64,000 nt of DNA from Candidatus Metaruminococcus caecorum (GCA_904420045.1 CAJFTY010000059.1:1-64000); one strand, 5' to 3'; numbered from the stretch's first letter, positions 9,380 through 18,779 are shown. Numbers and translations: made by a program. The notes: generated from the sequence alone by a model not told the origin.

Positions 9380-9961
9380 CTATTCATAGCTGCGGATACA
9401 GGCGATCACCCGGCCTAAGATGACCACCTGGTCGGTGAGAATTGGTTCAAACTCATCATTTTCCGGCTGGAGCCGGAAGTGACCGTCCTCTTTATAAAAC
9501 CGCTTGACGGTGGCTTCGTCCTCGATCATAGCGACGACAATCTCGCCGTTTTGGGCCACAGGTGTGCGTTTGACCACCACCACGTCCCCGTCCAGAATGC
9601 CGATGTTTTTCATGCTTTCGCCCCGTACGTGCAAGGCGAACAGATCGTCTGGATTCCCCCGGTACCCGGAAAACGAGACGTATCCCTCGATGTTTTCGAT
9701 GGCGGTGATGGGGATGCCCGCCGTGACTACGCCCATCACTGGCACGCTGGCGGCGTGTTTATGGGGAAGCTTAATGGTGCGGTTCTGTCCGCCCTGTTTT
9801 TCAATCAGGCCTTCCTCGCACAGTTGGTTTAAATATTTATGTACCGTAGAGGTGGACTTGATGTTTAAATCCCGGCAGATTTCCCGCACCGTAGGGGGGA
9901 TGTCATCCACCGAACGAAGCTTGATGTAATCATAAATCCGTTTTGCGGTATCGTGCAGCAT
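9380..9961 (-). CDS. lexA: LexA SOS repressor
   Basis: A 193-residue transcriptional repressor of the DNA-damage response. The N-terminal winged helix (PPTVREICRDLNIKSTSTVHKYL) binds SOS boxes, and the C-terminal S24 peptidase domain allows RecA-stimulated self-cleavage. Visible are the Ala-Gly cleavage site at about residues 81-82 (VVTAGIPI), the catalytic serine at about 116 (GESMKNIGILDGD) and the catalytic lysine at about 153 (EATVKRFY). The start was placed at MLHDTAKRIYDY, which has AAAGGACGTG upstream; the track start is in the promoter. recA lies 7.6 kb away on the other strand. Confidence 0.94.
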   Translation of the reverse strand: MLHDTAKRIYDYIKLRSVDDIPPTVREICRDLNIKSTSTVHKYLNQLCEEGLIEKQGGQNRTIKLPHKHAASVPVMGVVTAGIPITAIENIEGYVSFSGYRGNPDDLFALHVRGESMKNIGILDGDVVVVKRTPVAQNGEIVVAMIEDEATVKRFYKEDGHFRLQPENDEFEPILTDQVVILGRVIACIRSYE

Positions 9962-9990
9962 AGGTTCACGTCCTTTACACTCGATCAAAA

Positions 9991-10038
9991 GAACAAATGT
10001 GTTTTTTTCATCATAACACAAATGTACAAAAAACTCAA
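9991..10038 (-). promoter_or_regulatory. lexA promoter with two ACATTTGT repeats (likely LexA operators)
   Basis: On the minus strand TTGAGT, 17 bases, TATGAT lies about 50 bases before lexA (10010-10038). ACATTTGTG occurs inside the spacer, and ACATTTGTTC occurs just downstream of the -10 element. The latter, read on the plus strand as GAACAAATGT, matches most of the Firmicutes SOS box GAACATATGTTC. The positions suit autorepression. The match is partial, so this is a candidate. Confidence 0.45.
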
Positions 10039-10199
10039 CAGGGAACTTCCCAGCGGGAAAACAAACAAATTGCGGCCTTGGTTTGAACGTTTTTTGATGA
10101 AAACGCTGATTTCAAACATAGTCATGAAACGTTCAAAAAACATCGTCAATCCTTTACCGGGCGTTTACAAGTTGGTAACACTCTAATTCCCTGATGAGA

Positions 10200-10325
10200 T
10201 ATAATAAGACCATACCTTAACGTTGCCGCAATTCGTTAAGGTATACTGACCCCCTCCTCAAAAGATAAAGTACCCCCTCAAAACAAAAGGCCGCCGGAGT
10301 AAACCGCAATTGCTCCGGCGGCCTT
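10200..10325 (+). ncRNA. Possible small RNA or decayed mobile-element end (weak)
   Basis: The ~400-base gap between lexA and the first RCK gene has no ORF. It holds TATAAT at 10200, an 11-base perfect inverted repeat (ATACCTTAACG) at 10212-10244, two copies of an ACCCCCTC...CAAAA motif at 10249-10284, and a strong hairpin with TTTTG at 10289-10325. A promoter, structure and terminator in order would fit a ~110-base transcript. No good -35 element is seen, and the ACCCCCT repeats alternatively recall insertion-sequence ends. Confidence 0.25.
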
Positions 10326-10330
10326 TTGTT
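10287..10330. terminator. Bidirectional terminator hairpin
   Basis: CAAAAGGCCGCCGGAG and its perfect 16-base complement CTCCGGCGGCCTTTTG flank an 18-base loop. It sits just after the stop codon of the RCK gene on the minus strand, and T-rich flanks occur on both strands. Confidence 0.75.
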
Positions 10331-10365
10331 GCGCTTTTTCGGCGGAGTCCGTCCGGAAAAAGCGG

Positions 10366-11028
10366 TCAGGTATCCAGCTTAAGGGCTTCGTTAATGCTGT
10401 GTAGGGCGGTGTTCTGGGACATGATTAAAATTTTGTCCCCGCTGTAAATGGGCGTGTTTCCGCGGGGAATGATTACCTCTCCGTTCCGGGTGATGGAAAC
10501 GATAATCATCTGCTCGGGAAGCTTTAACTCCGCCAGGATTTTGCCGTGGTAGCGGTAATGTTCCGGCACGTTGATCTCGCTGATGGAGCTCTGCCCCTGA
10601 TTGAGGCTGATAAGCTGTTTGATCCGGGAAGTGTCCACCTCCCGTTCCAGCAGGCGGGCGATGGCGTCGGTGCTGCTCACCGCGATGTCGATGCCAAGCT
10701 GACGCATGATCGAGGCGTTTTTGGGGTTGTTGACCTTAGCGACCGTCCGCTTGATGTGCAGGATGTTTTTGGCGATCTGGCAGGCCACCAGATTGTCCTG
10801 GTCTTTGCCCGTTACACAAATTAATGCGTCGCATCCGGAGATCCCGGCATTTTCCAACACATCCAGGGAGGTCCCATCGCCCGAGATCACCGGAATATCC
10901 AGGTCGTTGGCAATAAACCGGGCCAGGCGCTTATCAATTTCAATCAGCGTCGGATCGTGGCCGTGCTCCAACAGGGTTTTGACAAGGTAATAGCCGACTT
11001 TACCGCCGCCGACAATGACAACTTTCAT
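10366..11028 (-). CDS. TrkA/KtrA-family potassium transport regulatory subunit
   Basis: A 220-residue RCK protein that gates a membrane potassium transporter in response to nucleotide binding. The N-terminal Rossmann domain (MKVVIVGGGKVGYYLVKTLLEHGHD, acidic IEID at the end of strand 2) is followed by a TrkA-C domain from about residue 140. The start has AAAGGAG upstream. It lies 27 bases after a second RCK gene, and both probably read from the promoter at 11799-11827. No TrkH/KtrB channel gene is in the window. Confidence 0.85.
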   Translation of the reverse strand: MKVVIVGGGKVGYYLVKTLLEHGHDPTLIEIDKRLARFIANDLDIPVISGDGTSLDVLENAGISGCDALICVTGKDQDNLVACQIAKNILHIKRTVAKVNNPKNASIMRQLGIDIAVSSTDAIARLLEREVDTSRIKQLISLNQGQSSISEINVPEHYRYHGKILAELKLPEQMIIVSITRNGEVIIPRGNTPIYSGDKILIMSQNTALHSINEALKLDT

Positions 11029-11055
11029 GACTACATACTCCTTTAAAGACGGATT

Positions 11056-11670
11056 TTAGTCCACAATTTTGGAAAGCAGCAGCGTGTCTCCCGGCCGCAG
11101 GCGGATCGAAGCGGTGCCCGCCAGAGTCAGGGTGTGATCGGCGTGCTCCACGCCGAAGACAGACTGATCGGGTTCGCATTCCACTTCCTCCAGCGGCTCG
11201 TCGAACAGCGCTTTGGGAACTGGATACCGGGAAAAGTTGACGGTGTGCGCCCCAAAGTGGAGCTGTTGGTCCTTGTGCTGCTCAAACAACGCGGATTTGA
11301 CCGATGCCACCGTCAGCTTGGTGGGGCAGATGGTGTGCATGCCGAAGTGGGTAAAGACTTCCTCCATACGGGGGTCGTAGATCCGGCAGATGATGTTGGG
11401 GACGTGAAAAACCTGTCTTGCCACCTGAGAGACCATGATGTTGGTGGTGTCGTCATGGCTTACTGCCGCAATGGCGTCGCAGGTTTCGATGCCTGCCTTG
11501 CGCAGCACATCCTGATCAATGGGGACGCCGGCGGTGGTCAGGCAGTCCTCGGTCAAATCGTCAAAGCTGGAAGCGTCTTCATCCAGAAGGGAAACGTCAT
11601 GGCCGTCCCGGCACAGGGATTCCGCCAGCCGGATGCCGACCTTTCCGCAGCCGACAACGAGAATATTCAT
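11056..11670 (-). CDS. TrkA/KtrA-family regulatory subunit, second copy
   Basis: A 204-residue RCK protein with N-terminal motif MNILVVGCGKVGIRLAESL, acidic LLDED for nucleotide ribose binding, and a shorter, divergent C-terminal TrkA-C region. It is clearly related to the downstream gene but not a recent duplicate, because they differ at most positions. Paired RCK subunits of this kind often form mixed regulatory rings on one transporter. That is a family expectation, not visible here. AAAGGAAC precedes the start. Confidence 0.83.
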   Translation of the reverse strand: MNILVVGCGKVGIRLAESLCRDGHDVSLLDEDASSFDDLTEDCLTTAGVPIDQDVLRKAGIETCDAIAAVSHDDTTNIMVSQVARQVFHVPNIICRIYDPRMEEVFTHFGMHTICPTKLTVASVKSALFEQHKDQQLHFGAHTVNFSRYPVPKALFDEPLEEVECEPDQSVFGVEHADHTLTLAGTASIRLRPGDTLLLSKIVD

Positions 11671-11798
11671 AATGATTGTTCCTTTCCGGGCTGGTTGTGT
11701 TTAGCCCAAGATCTTCTTTTCCAGGTTGTCCCGACAGCGTCGGGGAAAAGATGGGAGTGTCGAAGCGAAAGCCGGGCGTTTGACCCGGCAACAATTGC

Positions 11799-11827
11799 AT
11801 TATACAAAATCCCTTGTGTTTTTTCAA
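11799..11827 (-). promoter_or_regulatory. Promoter for the two RCK genes
   Basis: Minus strand TTGAAA, 17 bases, TATAAT, 128 bases before the first RCK start codon. Confidence 0.7.
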
Positions 11828-11936
11828 GGGAAAACCGCATGCAAATCGCCTGTCCGATTCGAAACTTTTCATAAACTTACACAAAAAACAGCGCCGCTTG
11901 GAATGGAAAAAGAAATCGGTTGTTACCGTTTCGCAA

Positions 11937-11965
11937 TTGACAAGCCGGTGCAGAAAGTCTATTAT
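11937..11965 (+). promoter_or_regulatory. Promoter for the lipoprotein and two-component genes
   Basis: TTGACA, 17 bases, TATTAT, about 145 bases upstream of the lipoprotein gene. The rest of the 11671-12110 intergenic region shows no gene. Confidence 0.65.
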
Positions 11966-12110
11966 GAAATTATGCTGGGCAAATTGAACCCTTTGCCGGT
12001 TAAATTCATAAAAATGCCATCATACAGCGCCCGGCTTGTGCTAAAATAAGAGAAGTTTTCCGCCTGTGGATGAAACGGAAATTCGCAGGCGCAATAAAGT
12101 AGGTGTGCGA

Positions 12111-13457
12111 TTGAAACGAATAGGATGCCTTTTTCTGTCCTGTGCGCTGGTTCTGTCTTTCGGAGGATGTTCCCAGACGGACTTTGCCAATATCGACGGA
12201 GTGATGTCCCCTCCGAAGCTGACGGAGGAACAGAACATGATCTACGCTGCGCTGGAGGATTCGGTCGGGAAAAATATCCGGCTGAAGTACCCCAAGACCG
12301 GCGACTACAAATCGGCGTTTGTCATGCAGAACATTGACGACGAACCCGGCGAGGAAGCGATCGTGTTTTATGAATCCACCTCCAAAGGGCCGGATGCCAG
12401 CCTGAACGTCCATGTAAAGGTGCTGGACAAACAGGATGGGGAGTGGAAAGCCGCCGGCGAGGTGACCGGCGACGGAACGGAGGTGGATAAAATCTGTTTC
12501 GGGCAGTCCAAAGAATACGGGAAAACCTATATTGCCATTGGATACAGTCTGGTCAATCAGACCGAAAAGATTTTAAAAGTATACCTTTATGAAAACCGGA
12601 GCCTGAATCTTGTATATTCCCAGGGATATTCGGTTATGGAAGTAATGGATCTGGATATGGATTCCGACGACGAGCTGGTGGTCATCTCTTCAGGAGGGGC
12701 GAAAACCGATCCGACGGCAAGGCTTACAAACCCCGAGGCCAAACTCCTGGATTATACGGCGGGCGGGTTTCAGGTGTCCGGGACCGTCAAAATGGATGTG
12801 TCGGTATACGAATATGCCAATGTCCAAAAAGGCAAGGTTTATCCCCGTAAAACCGCTCTGTACTTAGATGGGCTCAAGGGAACAGACTTATACGGCACAG
12901 AAATTTTATATGTGGAAAACGGCGCGCTTTGCAACGCCGTCTACAACAGCAGGGAAAATATGACGCTGCAAACCATCCGCGTGGGACTTAAATCCATGGA
13001 TGTGAACAACGATGGAATCTTGGAAATTCCAGTGTCTTATCCTGCGCCGGGATATGAGGAAGCCGCGGAAGGCGATCAGCTTTTGCTGACCGACTGGAGC
13101 GACCTGATGGACGGCCAGTTGATGAAGATCATGACCGCCTATGTCAACGGGAGCGAAGGATACATCTTTAAATTCCCGGAGGAATGGGTGGACAAAGTGA
13201 GCGTAAAAAAAGACGGAACAAGCGGCGATGTAGTGTTTTTTCGGTATAATGGATCGCTTAAAAACGATCAAACGGTATTTTTAAAGCTGCGCTCCAGCAA
13301 ACGCAGCGATATCCAGCAGCAGGGCGTGCCGGAAGGCTTCCGTGAAGTCAAGGACTACGGTCAGATGACCTATTTGGCAAACATTCCAGAGGGGACCGGC
13401 GACGACCTGGCAGTGGACTTAAAAGAAGTGGAAGCAAACCTGATGCCGATGACGTAA
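12111..13457 (+). CDS. Lipoprotein with calcium-loop-like repeats, linked to a two-component system
   Basis: A ~448-residue exported lipoprotein: MKRIGCLFLSCALVLSFGGC ends in a lipobox cysteine. Acidic loops resembling FG-GAP/VCBS calcium sites occur in the middle (DLDMDSDDELVV) and again later (DVNNDGILEIPV), suggesting a beta-propeller-like extracellular domain. The start is uncertain. I prefer the TTG at 12111, after AGTAGGTG, over the track's ATG at 12066, which adds a charged stretch before the signal peptide. A response regulator and sensor kinase follow within 61 bases, so it may act as an extracellular accessory to that sensor. No family name was assigned. Confidence 0.6.
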   Translation: MKRIGCLFLSCALVLSFGGCSQTDFANIDGVMSPPKLTEEQNMIYAALEDSVGKNIRLKYPKTGDYKSAFVMQNIDDEPGEEAIVFYESTSKGPDASLNVHVKVLDKQDGEWKAAGEVTGDGTEVDKICFGQSKEYGKTYIAIGYSLVNQTEKILKVYLYENRSLNLVYSQGYSVMEVMDLDMDSDDELVVISSGGAKTDPTARLTNPEAKLLDYTAGGFQVSGTVKMDVSVYEYANVQKGKVYPRKTALYLDGLKGTDLYGTEILYVENGALCNAVYNSRENMTLQTIRVGLKSMDVNNDGILEIPVSYPAPGYEEAAEGDQLLLTDWSDLMDGQLMKIMTAYVNGSEGYIFKFPEEWVDKVSVKKDGTSGDVVFFRYNGSLKNDQTVFLKLRSSKRSDIQQQGVPEGFREVKDYGQMTYLANIPEGTGDDLAVDLKEVEANLMPMT

Positions 13458-13517
13458 GGCGCCGGCTATTTTGAAGCATATTTGCCGGAGCTCCGGCTGG
13501 AATGGAGGAATGTGAAG

Positions 13518-14207
13518 ATGAAAAAAATTCTGGTGTGCGAGGATGAGGACGTCATCCGCGACTTTGTGGTAATCAACCTTCAGCGGTCGGGATATACGGT
13601 CGTCGATGTGAGCAGCGGCGAGGACGCGCTCCGGGTGTTCGAAGAGCAAAACGGCGACTTTGACATCGCGCTTTTGGACATTATGCTGCCGGGCATCGAC
13701 GGGTTCACCGTCTGCAAAAAGCTGCGCGCCCTAAGCCCGGAGCTGGGCATCATTATGCTGACCGCCAAAACCCAGGAGATGGACAAGGTGGGGGGCCTGA
13801 TGATGGGGGCGGACGATTATATGACCAAGCCCTTTTCCCCCTCTGAACTGGTGGCCCGCATCGATGCCATCTACCGCCGTGTGAATATGGCGGCGGAAAA
13901 GCAGACTAAAAACATCGAATCGGGGCCGTTTTTGCTCAACCTGAAAAGCCGGGCCCTGTTTAAAAACGGCCAGCCCATTGAGCTGACGCAGGTGGAATAC
14001 CAGATTATGGAGATGTTTTTAAAAAATCAAAATGTGGCGCTGGATCGCGCCAGCATCCTGACAGGGATCTGGGGAGAGAACTACTACGGGGACATTAAAA
14101 TTGTGGATGTGAACATCCGGCGCCTTCGCATGAAGGTGGAGGATGAGCCCAGCAACCCGAAATACATATTGACAGTGTGGGGATACGGATATAAATGGAA
14201 CGCATAA
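13518..14207 (+). CDS. OmpR/PhoB-family response regulator
   Basis: A 229-residue DNA-binding response regulator. The receiver domain has the acidic pocket (CEDED), phospho-acceptor Asp54 (LLDIMLPGIDG) and conserved lysine (MTKPFSPSEL). The C-terminal winged helix ends in NIRRLRMKVEDEPSNPKYI and GYGYKW. Translation starts at the ATG after GGAGG. It overlaps the following kinase gene by 13 bases, so the two are translationally coupled. Confidence 0.92.
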   Translation: MKKILVCEDEDVIRDFVVINLQRSGYTVVDVSSGEDALRVFEEQNGDFDIALLDIMLPGIDGFTVCKKLRALSPELGIIMLTAKTQEMDKVGGLMMGADDYMTKPFSPSELVARIDAIYRRVNMAAEKQTKNIESGPFLLNLKSRALFKNGQPIELTQVEYQIMEMFLKNQNVALDRASILTGIWGENYYGDIKIVDVNIRRLRMKVEDEPSNPKYILTVWGYGYKWNA

Positions 14208-15745
14208 AGCTGTCGGCGCTGGCGAAACGGCCGTTTAATATGAAGCACAGCATCGCCCGCCGGTGGGCGGTCAACACCCTGGGGCTCATCCTGATCGTGC
14301 TGATCGCGGCGGAGATCGCGTTTTCCTTTGCGGTGAAAAATTTTTATTACAGCGCCATCAAGCAGACGCTGGTCTCCAAGGCCAGCACCACCAGCGACCT
14401 GCTGGTGAAGTACTCCGGCAGCGACACCACCAACTTCACCCAGGAAGTGAGAAGCGTGGTGGAAAATTTTGAACAGAAGGATCAGATGGAGCTGATGGCC
14501 ATCGACCATCAGGGAAAGATCACCTTGACTTCCAGCGGGTTTTCTTACTGGTTTAAAACCGACCTGCCGGATTATCAGGCGGCGCTGGACTCCGCCAGCG
14601 GCACGGGAATGTTCATTGGAAAGCTGGACAGCGGGGAAAAGGTCATGGCGGTCACGGTGCTGCTCCCAGTGGACAATGCGGAGTATTCCGCGCTGCGGTT
14701 TGTGGTTTCGCTGCAGCAGGTGGACAGCATGATCTTCAAGTCGTTTTTGGTGTTTTCGCTCATCTGCCTGGTGATTATCTTATTTGTGGTGATCTCGGGA
14801 ATTTATTTCTTAAAATCCATTGTCCTGCCGGTGCAGCAGCTTTCCGCGGCGGCGAAAAAGATCGCACAGGGGGATTATGACACCCGGATTATCAAAGAGA
14901 GCAACGACGAACTGGGCCAGTTGTGCGACACCATCAACCAAATGGCCGGAGAGCTTTCGGCCAGCGAAAAAATGAAAAACGAATTTATTTCCTCCGTGTC
15001 TCACGAGCTTCGCACGCCGCTGACCGCCATCAAGGGTTGGGGCGAAACGCTGGCGACCTCCAGCGCGCAGGACACCCAGACCATCCAAAAGGGCATGCGG
15101 GTGATTCTGCATGAAACCGAACGCCTGTCCCAGATGGTGGAGGAGCTTCTGGATTTCTCCCGGATGCAGAGCGGGCGGTTCACCCTGTTTAAAGACCGGA
15201 TGGACGTGTTGGCGGAGCTGGGGGAAGCGGTGCTCATCTACACCGAGCGGGCCCGGCGGGAAAACATCGAGCTGAGGTACGACGAGCCCATTATGCTCCC
15301 GCCGGTGTATGGCGACCGCAACCGCATTAAGCAGGTGTTTATCAACATCATCGACAACGCGGTCAAATACACCGATCCCGGAGGGGTGGTTTCGGTGGGG
15401 GCCGCCGAAGACGGGGAAGGAATGATCCGCATCGCCGTCAGCGACACGGGATGCGGCATCAGCCCGGAAGATCTGCCTCACGTAAAAGAAAAATTCTATA
15501 AGGCCAATCTGACCCGCCGTGGCTCGGGGATCGGCCTGGCGGTTGCCGCCGAGATTATCGCCATGCACGACGGCGATCTGACGGTGGACAGCGTGGAGGG
15601 AAAAGGGACGACGGTGATCATCCGGCTGCCGGTTCTTCATAAACAGGATGAAGCAGACGATCAAGCAGGATTTGAAAGGAGCGGCGCAAGTGAGCCAGAA
15701 GGAAAAACAGCAGTACAAGGTTCCGGACCGGAACAACAGCTATAG
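14195..15745 (+). CDS. Membrane sensor histidine kinase
   Basis: A 516-residue kinase partner of the preceding regulator. It has a transmembrane helix near residues 30-52, an extracellular sensor region of about 130 residues, a second helix near 185-210, a HAMP linker, a HisKA domain with the phospho-accepting His270 (SVSHELRTPLTAIKGW) and a HATPase_c domain (NIIDNAVKYTD, DTGCGIS, GSGIGLAV). The stimulus is unknown; the upstream lipoprotein is a candidate accessory. The last ~38 residues lie beyond the normal kinase end and overlap the start of the yqhQ-like gene by 56 bases. Confidence 0.92.
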   Translation: MERIKLSALAKRPFNMKHSIARRWAVNTLGLILIVLIAAEIAFSFAVKNFYYSAIKQTLVSKASTTSDLLVKYSGSDTTNFTQEVRSVVENFEQKDQMELMAIDHQGKITLTSSGFSYWFKTDLPDYQAALDSASGTGMFIGKLDSGEKVMAVTVLLPVDNAEYSALRFVVSLQQVDSMIFKSFLVFSLICLVIILFVVISGIYFLKSIVLPVQQLSAAAKKIAQGDYDTRIIKESNDELGQLCDTINQMAGELSASEKMKNEFISSVSHELRTPLTAIKGWGETLATSSAQDTQTIQKGMRVILHETERLSQMVEELLDFSRMQSGRFTLFKDRMDVLAELGEAVLIYTERARRENIELRYDEPIMLPPVYGDRNRIKQVFINIIDNAVKYTDPGGVVSVGAAEDGEGMIRIAVSDTGCGISPEDLPHVKEKFYKANLTRRGSGIGLAVAAEIIAMHDGDLTVDSVEGKGTTVIIRLPVLHKQDEADDQAGFERSGASEPEGKTAVQGSGPEQQL

Positions 15746-16688
15746 AACCAGCATCGGCGGCCAGGCCCTGATTGAGGGCGTGATGATGCGTGGCGTGGAC
15801 AAGGCGTCCATGGCCGTGCGGCTCTCGAGCGGAGAAATCGATGTGGAAACCTGGAGCGTGCAGAGCACCAAGGACCGCAAGTGGTATCAGAAAGTGCCGA
15901 TTGTGCGGGGGGTGTTTAACTTTGTCAGCTCCATGGTGCTGGGGTACAAGTGCCTGATGAAATCCGCGGAAAAAATGGAGCTGGACGACGGGGAGGAAGA
16001 AGAGAAGCCCGGCAAATTCGAGCAGAAGATTCTGGACCTGTTCGGCGACAACCTGATGAAGGTAGTCACGGTGGTGGGCATGGTCATCGGAGTGGCCGTG
16101 GCGGTGCTGTTGTTTATGTATCTGCCCGCCCTGATCGCCAAGGGCGTCAATACTCTGACGGTCAATTTTCTTTCCACTGAGCTGGGGTGGTTCCGCACCC
16201 TGATCGAGGGGATCATCAAAATCGCGCTGTTTGTGGGATACCTCGCCATTGTGGCCTGTATGAAGGATGTCCGCAGGACGTTTGAGTATCACGGTGCGGA
16301 GCACAAATCCATCGCCTGTTACGAGGGCGGGGAGGAACTCACCGTGGAAAACGTCCGGCAGTACAGCCGGTTTCATCCCCGGTGTGGGACGAGCTTTTTA
16401 ATCATCGTTTTAATCATTAGCATCATCGTGTTTTCCGTGGTGACCTGGGACAACCTGTTTATCCGGCTGGCGCTGAAGATTGTGCTGCTCCCTGTGGTGG
16501 TGGGGATCGCCTATGAACTGATTAAAATCGCCGGGCGGCACGACAATGTGTTTACCCGGATCTTGTCCGCGCCCGGTCTGGCCCTGCAGCGGCTGACCAC
16601 CCGGGAGCCCGACGACGAGGAGATCGAAACGGGGATCGCCGCCTTAAAAGCGGTGCTGCCGGACAACAAGGGGGACGACCAGTGGTAA
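15690..16688 (+). CDS. yqhQ: DUF1385 membrane protein (YqhQ family)
   Basis: A 332-residue multi-pass membrane protein with the family signature SIGGQALIEGVMMRGVDKA at the N-terminus, followed by several hydrophobic helices (about residues 120-145, 175-190 and 240-290) and the conserved EYHGAEHKSIACYEGGEELT and HPRCGTSFL motifs. I placed the start at the GTG preceded by GAAAGGAG; the track start is inside the kinase gene. The position directly before prmC is common in Clostridia. Biochemical function is not established. Confidence 0.85.
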   Translation: MSQKEKQQYKVPDRNNSYRTSIGGQALIEGVMMRGVDKASMAVRLSSGEIDVETWSVQSTKDRKWYQKVPIVRGVFNFVSSMVLGYKCLMKSAEKMELDDGEEEEKPGKFEQKILDLFGDNLMKVVTVVGMVIGVAVAVLLFMYLPALIAKGVNTLTVNFLSTELGWFRTLIEGIIKIALFVGYLAIVACMKDVRRTFEYHGAEHKSIACYEGGEELTVENVRQYSRFHPRCGTSFLIIVLIISIIVFSVVTWDNLFIRLALKIVLLPVVVGIAYELIKIAGRHDNVFTRILSAPGLALQRLTTREPDDEEIETGIAALKAVLPDNKGDDQW

Positions 16689-17533
16689 TCACCGTCCGGG
16701 AGTTAAAACGCGCGGTGCAGGCGCTTCTGGAACAGGCCAGAATTGAAAACGCGGCGTGGGAGGCGGGCGTTCTTACGGCTTTCTGCCTGTCCCAGGAGGT
16801 AAACCGCCTGCCCTTGCTGTACGACCGACCGGCGGAGGAATCAGCCGTCCGCCGCGCCTTGGAAATGGCCCGGCGCCGGGCGGAGCATTATCCCCTTCAG
16901 TACCTGTTGGGAGAATGGGACTTTTACGGCCGCCGCTTTGCGGTGGGCGAAGGGGTTCTGATCCCCAGACAGGACACCGAACTTTTGTGCGAGGTTTCGC
17001 TGGAGCTTTTGAAGGACAAGCCGGGAGCAAAGGTGCTGGATCTCTGCTCCGGCAGCGGGTGTGTAGCGGTCACTTTAAAAAAGGAGCGGCCGGATTTGCG
17101 GGTGGCGGCGCTGGAAAAATCCCAAAAGGCCCTTTGTTATCTCAGGCAAAACGCGGAACAAAACGGCGCGGAACTGGAGATTTTGGAGGCGGACGCCCTC
17201 GTCCCGCCGGGGGAGCTCACAGGCATTGACCTGATCGCCTGCAATCCGCCCTATTTAACCCGGACGGATATGGATGCCCTGCAAAAAGAGGTTTCGTTTG
17301 AACCCTCCATGGCCCTGTACGGGGAAGAGGACGGCCTGTTTTTTTACCGGGAACTCACCCGGATCTACCGCCCCAGGCTAAACGACGGCGGCGCGCTGTG
17401 CTATGAAATCGGCATGGGCCAGCAGGACGCGGTGGCGGAATGGATGCTCGAGCAGGGGTTTACAGACATTTGCTTTCACAGGGACTTGTGTGGTATAATA
17501 AGAACAATATGCGGTACGGCCGGCGGGCGCTGA
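16682..17533 (+). CDS. prmC: Release factor glutamine methyltransferase
   Basis: A 283-residue SAM-dependent enzyme that methylates the glutamine of the GGQ motif in peptide chain release factors. Motifs are the SAM-binding [15 protein letters not shown] and the catalytic NPPY (ACNPPYLT). A helical N-terminal release-factor-binding domain precedes IPRQDTELL. The GTG start overlaps the stop of the yqhQ-like gene by seven bases, indicating coupling. Length is typical. Confidence 0.92.
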   Translation: MVITVRELKRAVQALLEQARIENAAWEAGVLTAFCLSQEVNRLPLLYDRPAEESAVRRALEMARRRAEHYPLQYLLGEWDFYGRRFAVGEGVLIPRQDTELLCEVSLELLKDKPGAKVLDLCSGSGCVAVTLKKERPDLRVAALEKSQKALCYLRQNAEQNGAELEILEADALVPPGELTGIDLIACNPPYLTRTDMDALQKEVSFEPSMALYGEEDGLFFYRELTRIYRPRLNDGGALCYEIGMGQQDAVAEWMLEQGFTDICFHRDLCGIIRTICGTAGGR

Positions 17534-17579
17534 CCCAGTCAGCAGAACGCGCCGCCGGGGAACAGAACGGAGAATGAAA

Positions 17580-18773
17580 ATGGCAACTGTAAAAACAACC
17601 AAGCAGCCCGTGACCCGGGTAGCCAATGAGGATAAACAAAAAGCGCTGGACACCGTGCTGGCGCAGATTGAAAAGCAGTTCGGAGCGGGCGCTGTGATGA
17701 AGCTGGGGCAGGCCACCACCATGAAGGTGGATGCGATCTCCACCGGCTCTATTGGCTTAGACCTGGCGCTGGGGATCGGCGGCGTTCCCCGGGGGCGGAT
17801 TGTGGAGGTCTACGGCCCGGAATCTTCCGGTAAGACCACCGTGGCCCTTCAGATGATCGCCGAGGCCCAAAAGGCCGGAGGCGAGGCCGCCTTTATCGAC
17901 GTGGAGCACGCGTTGGACCCCATCTATGCCAAGGCGCTGGGGGTGGACGTGGACTCCCTGCTGGTGTCCCAGCCGGACACCGGCGAGCAGGCGCTGGAAA
18001 TCACCGAGGCGCTGGTGCGCTCCGGCGCCATCGACATCATCGTGCTGGACTCGGTGGCGGCCATGGTCACCAAGGCGGAAATCGAGGGCGAAATGGGCGA
18101 CACCCATGTGGGTTTGCAGGCAAGGCTGATGTCCCAGGCGCTGCGAAAGCTCACCAGCGTGATCTCCAAATCCAACTGCGTGGCAGTGTTTATCAACCAG
18201 GTGCGTGAAAAGATCGGCGTGGTGTACGGCAACCCCGAAGTCACCCCCGGCGGCCGGGCGCTCAAGTTCTATTCCTCTGTGCGGATCGAGGTCCGCAAGG
18301 GGGAGGCGCTCAAAAACGGCAGTGAAATTATCGGCAACCGAACCAAATGCAAGATCGTGAAAAACAAGGTGGCGCCTCCCTTTAAAGAGTGCGAATTTGA
18401 CATCATGTACGGCGAGGGAACTTCGGTGGAAGGCGAGGTGCTGGACTTCGCGGTGAGCTTGGACATCATCAACAAATCGGGCGCCTGGTTCAGCTACAAC
18501 GGCGAGCGTCTGGGCCAGGGTCGGGACGCGGTGAAGGAATACCTGCGCCAGCATCCGGAGTTCTGCGAGGATTTGAGAAAACAGATCATGGACAATGCCG
18601 AAAACCTGACGCTCACCTCCAAAAAGGCCCAGCGCATGGCCGCTAAAGCCGCCGCTGCGGCTCCTGCGGCGGCTGCGCCTCCGGCAGCTCCCGCGAAACC
18701 GGCTCCCAAGCCCGCTGCGGTGAAAAAGGAAGCCATGGTGGACGTGGAGCCGGACGAAAAGGACTTCCAGTAA
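17580..18773 (+). CDS. recA: RecA recombinase
   Basis: ATP-dependent strand-exchange protein that also triggers LexA cleavage. Walker A is [12 protein letters not shown], and the L2/DNA-binding region is [26 protein letters not shown]. The C-terminus ends in a long Ala/Pro linker (about 30 residues) and an acidic tail, longer than in many RecA proteins. I prefer the second ATG (MATVKTTK) because GGAG then sits eight bases upstream. No LexA-type box was noticed in the short gap after prmC, so the promoter may lie further upstream. Confidence 0.96.
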   Translation: MATVKTTKQPVTRVANEDKQKALDTVLAQIEKQFGAGAVMKLGQATTMKVDAISTGSIGLDLALGIGGVPRGRIVEVYGPESSGKTTVALQMIAEAQKAGGEAAFIDVEHALDPIYAKALGVDVDSLLVSQPDTGEQALEITEALVRSGAIDIIVLDSVAAMVTKAEIEGEMGDTHVGLQARLMSQALRKLTSVISKSNCVAVFINQVREKIGVVYGNPEVTPGGRALKFYSSVRIEVRKGEALKNGSEIIGNRTKCKIVKNKVAPPFKECEFDIMYGEGTSVEGEVLDFAVSLDIINKSGAWFSYNGERLGQGRDAVKEYLRQHPEFCEDLRKQIMDNAENLTLTSKKAQRMAAKAAAAAPAAAAPPAAPAKPAPKPAAVKKEAMVDVEPDEKDFQ

Positions 18774-18779
18774 TCCGGC

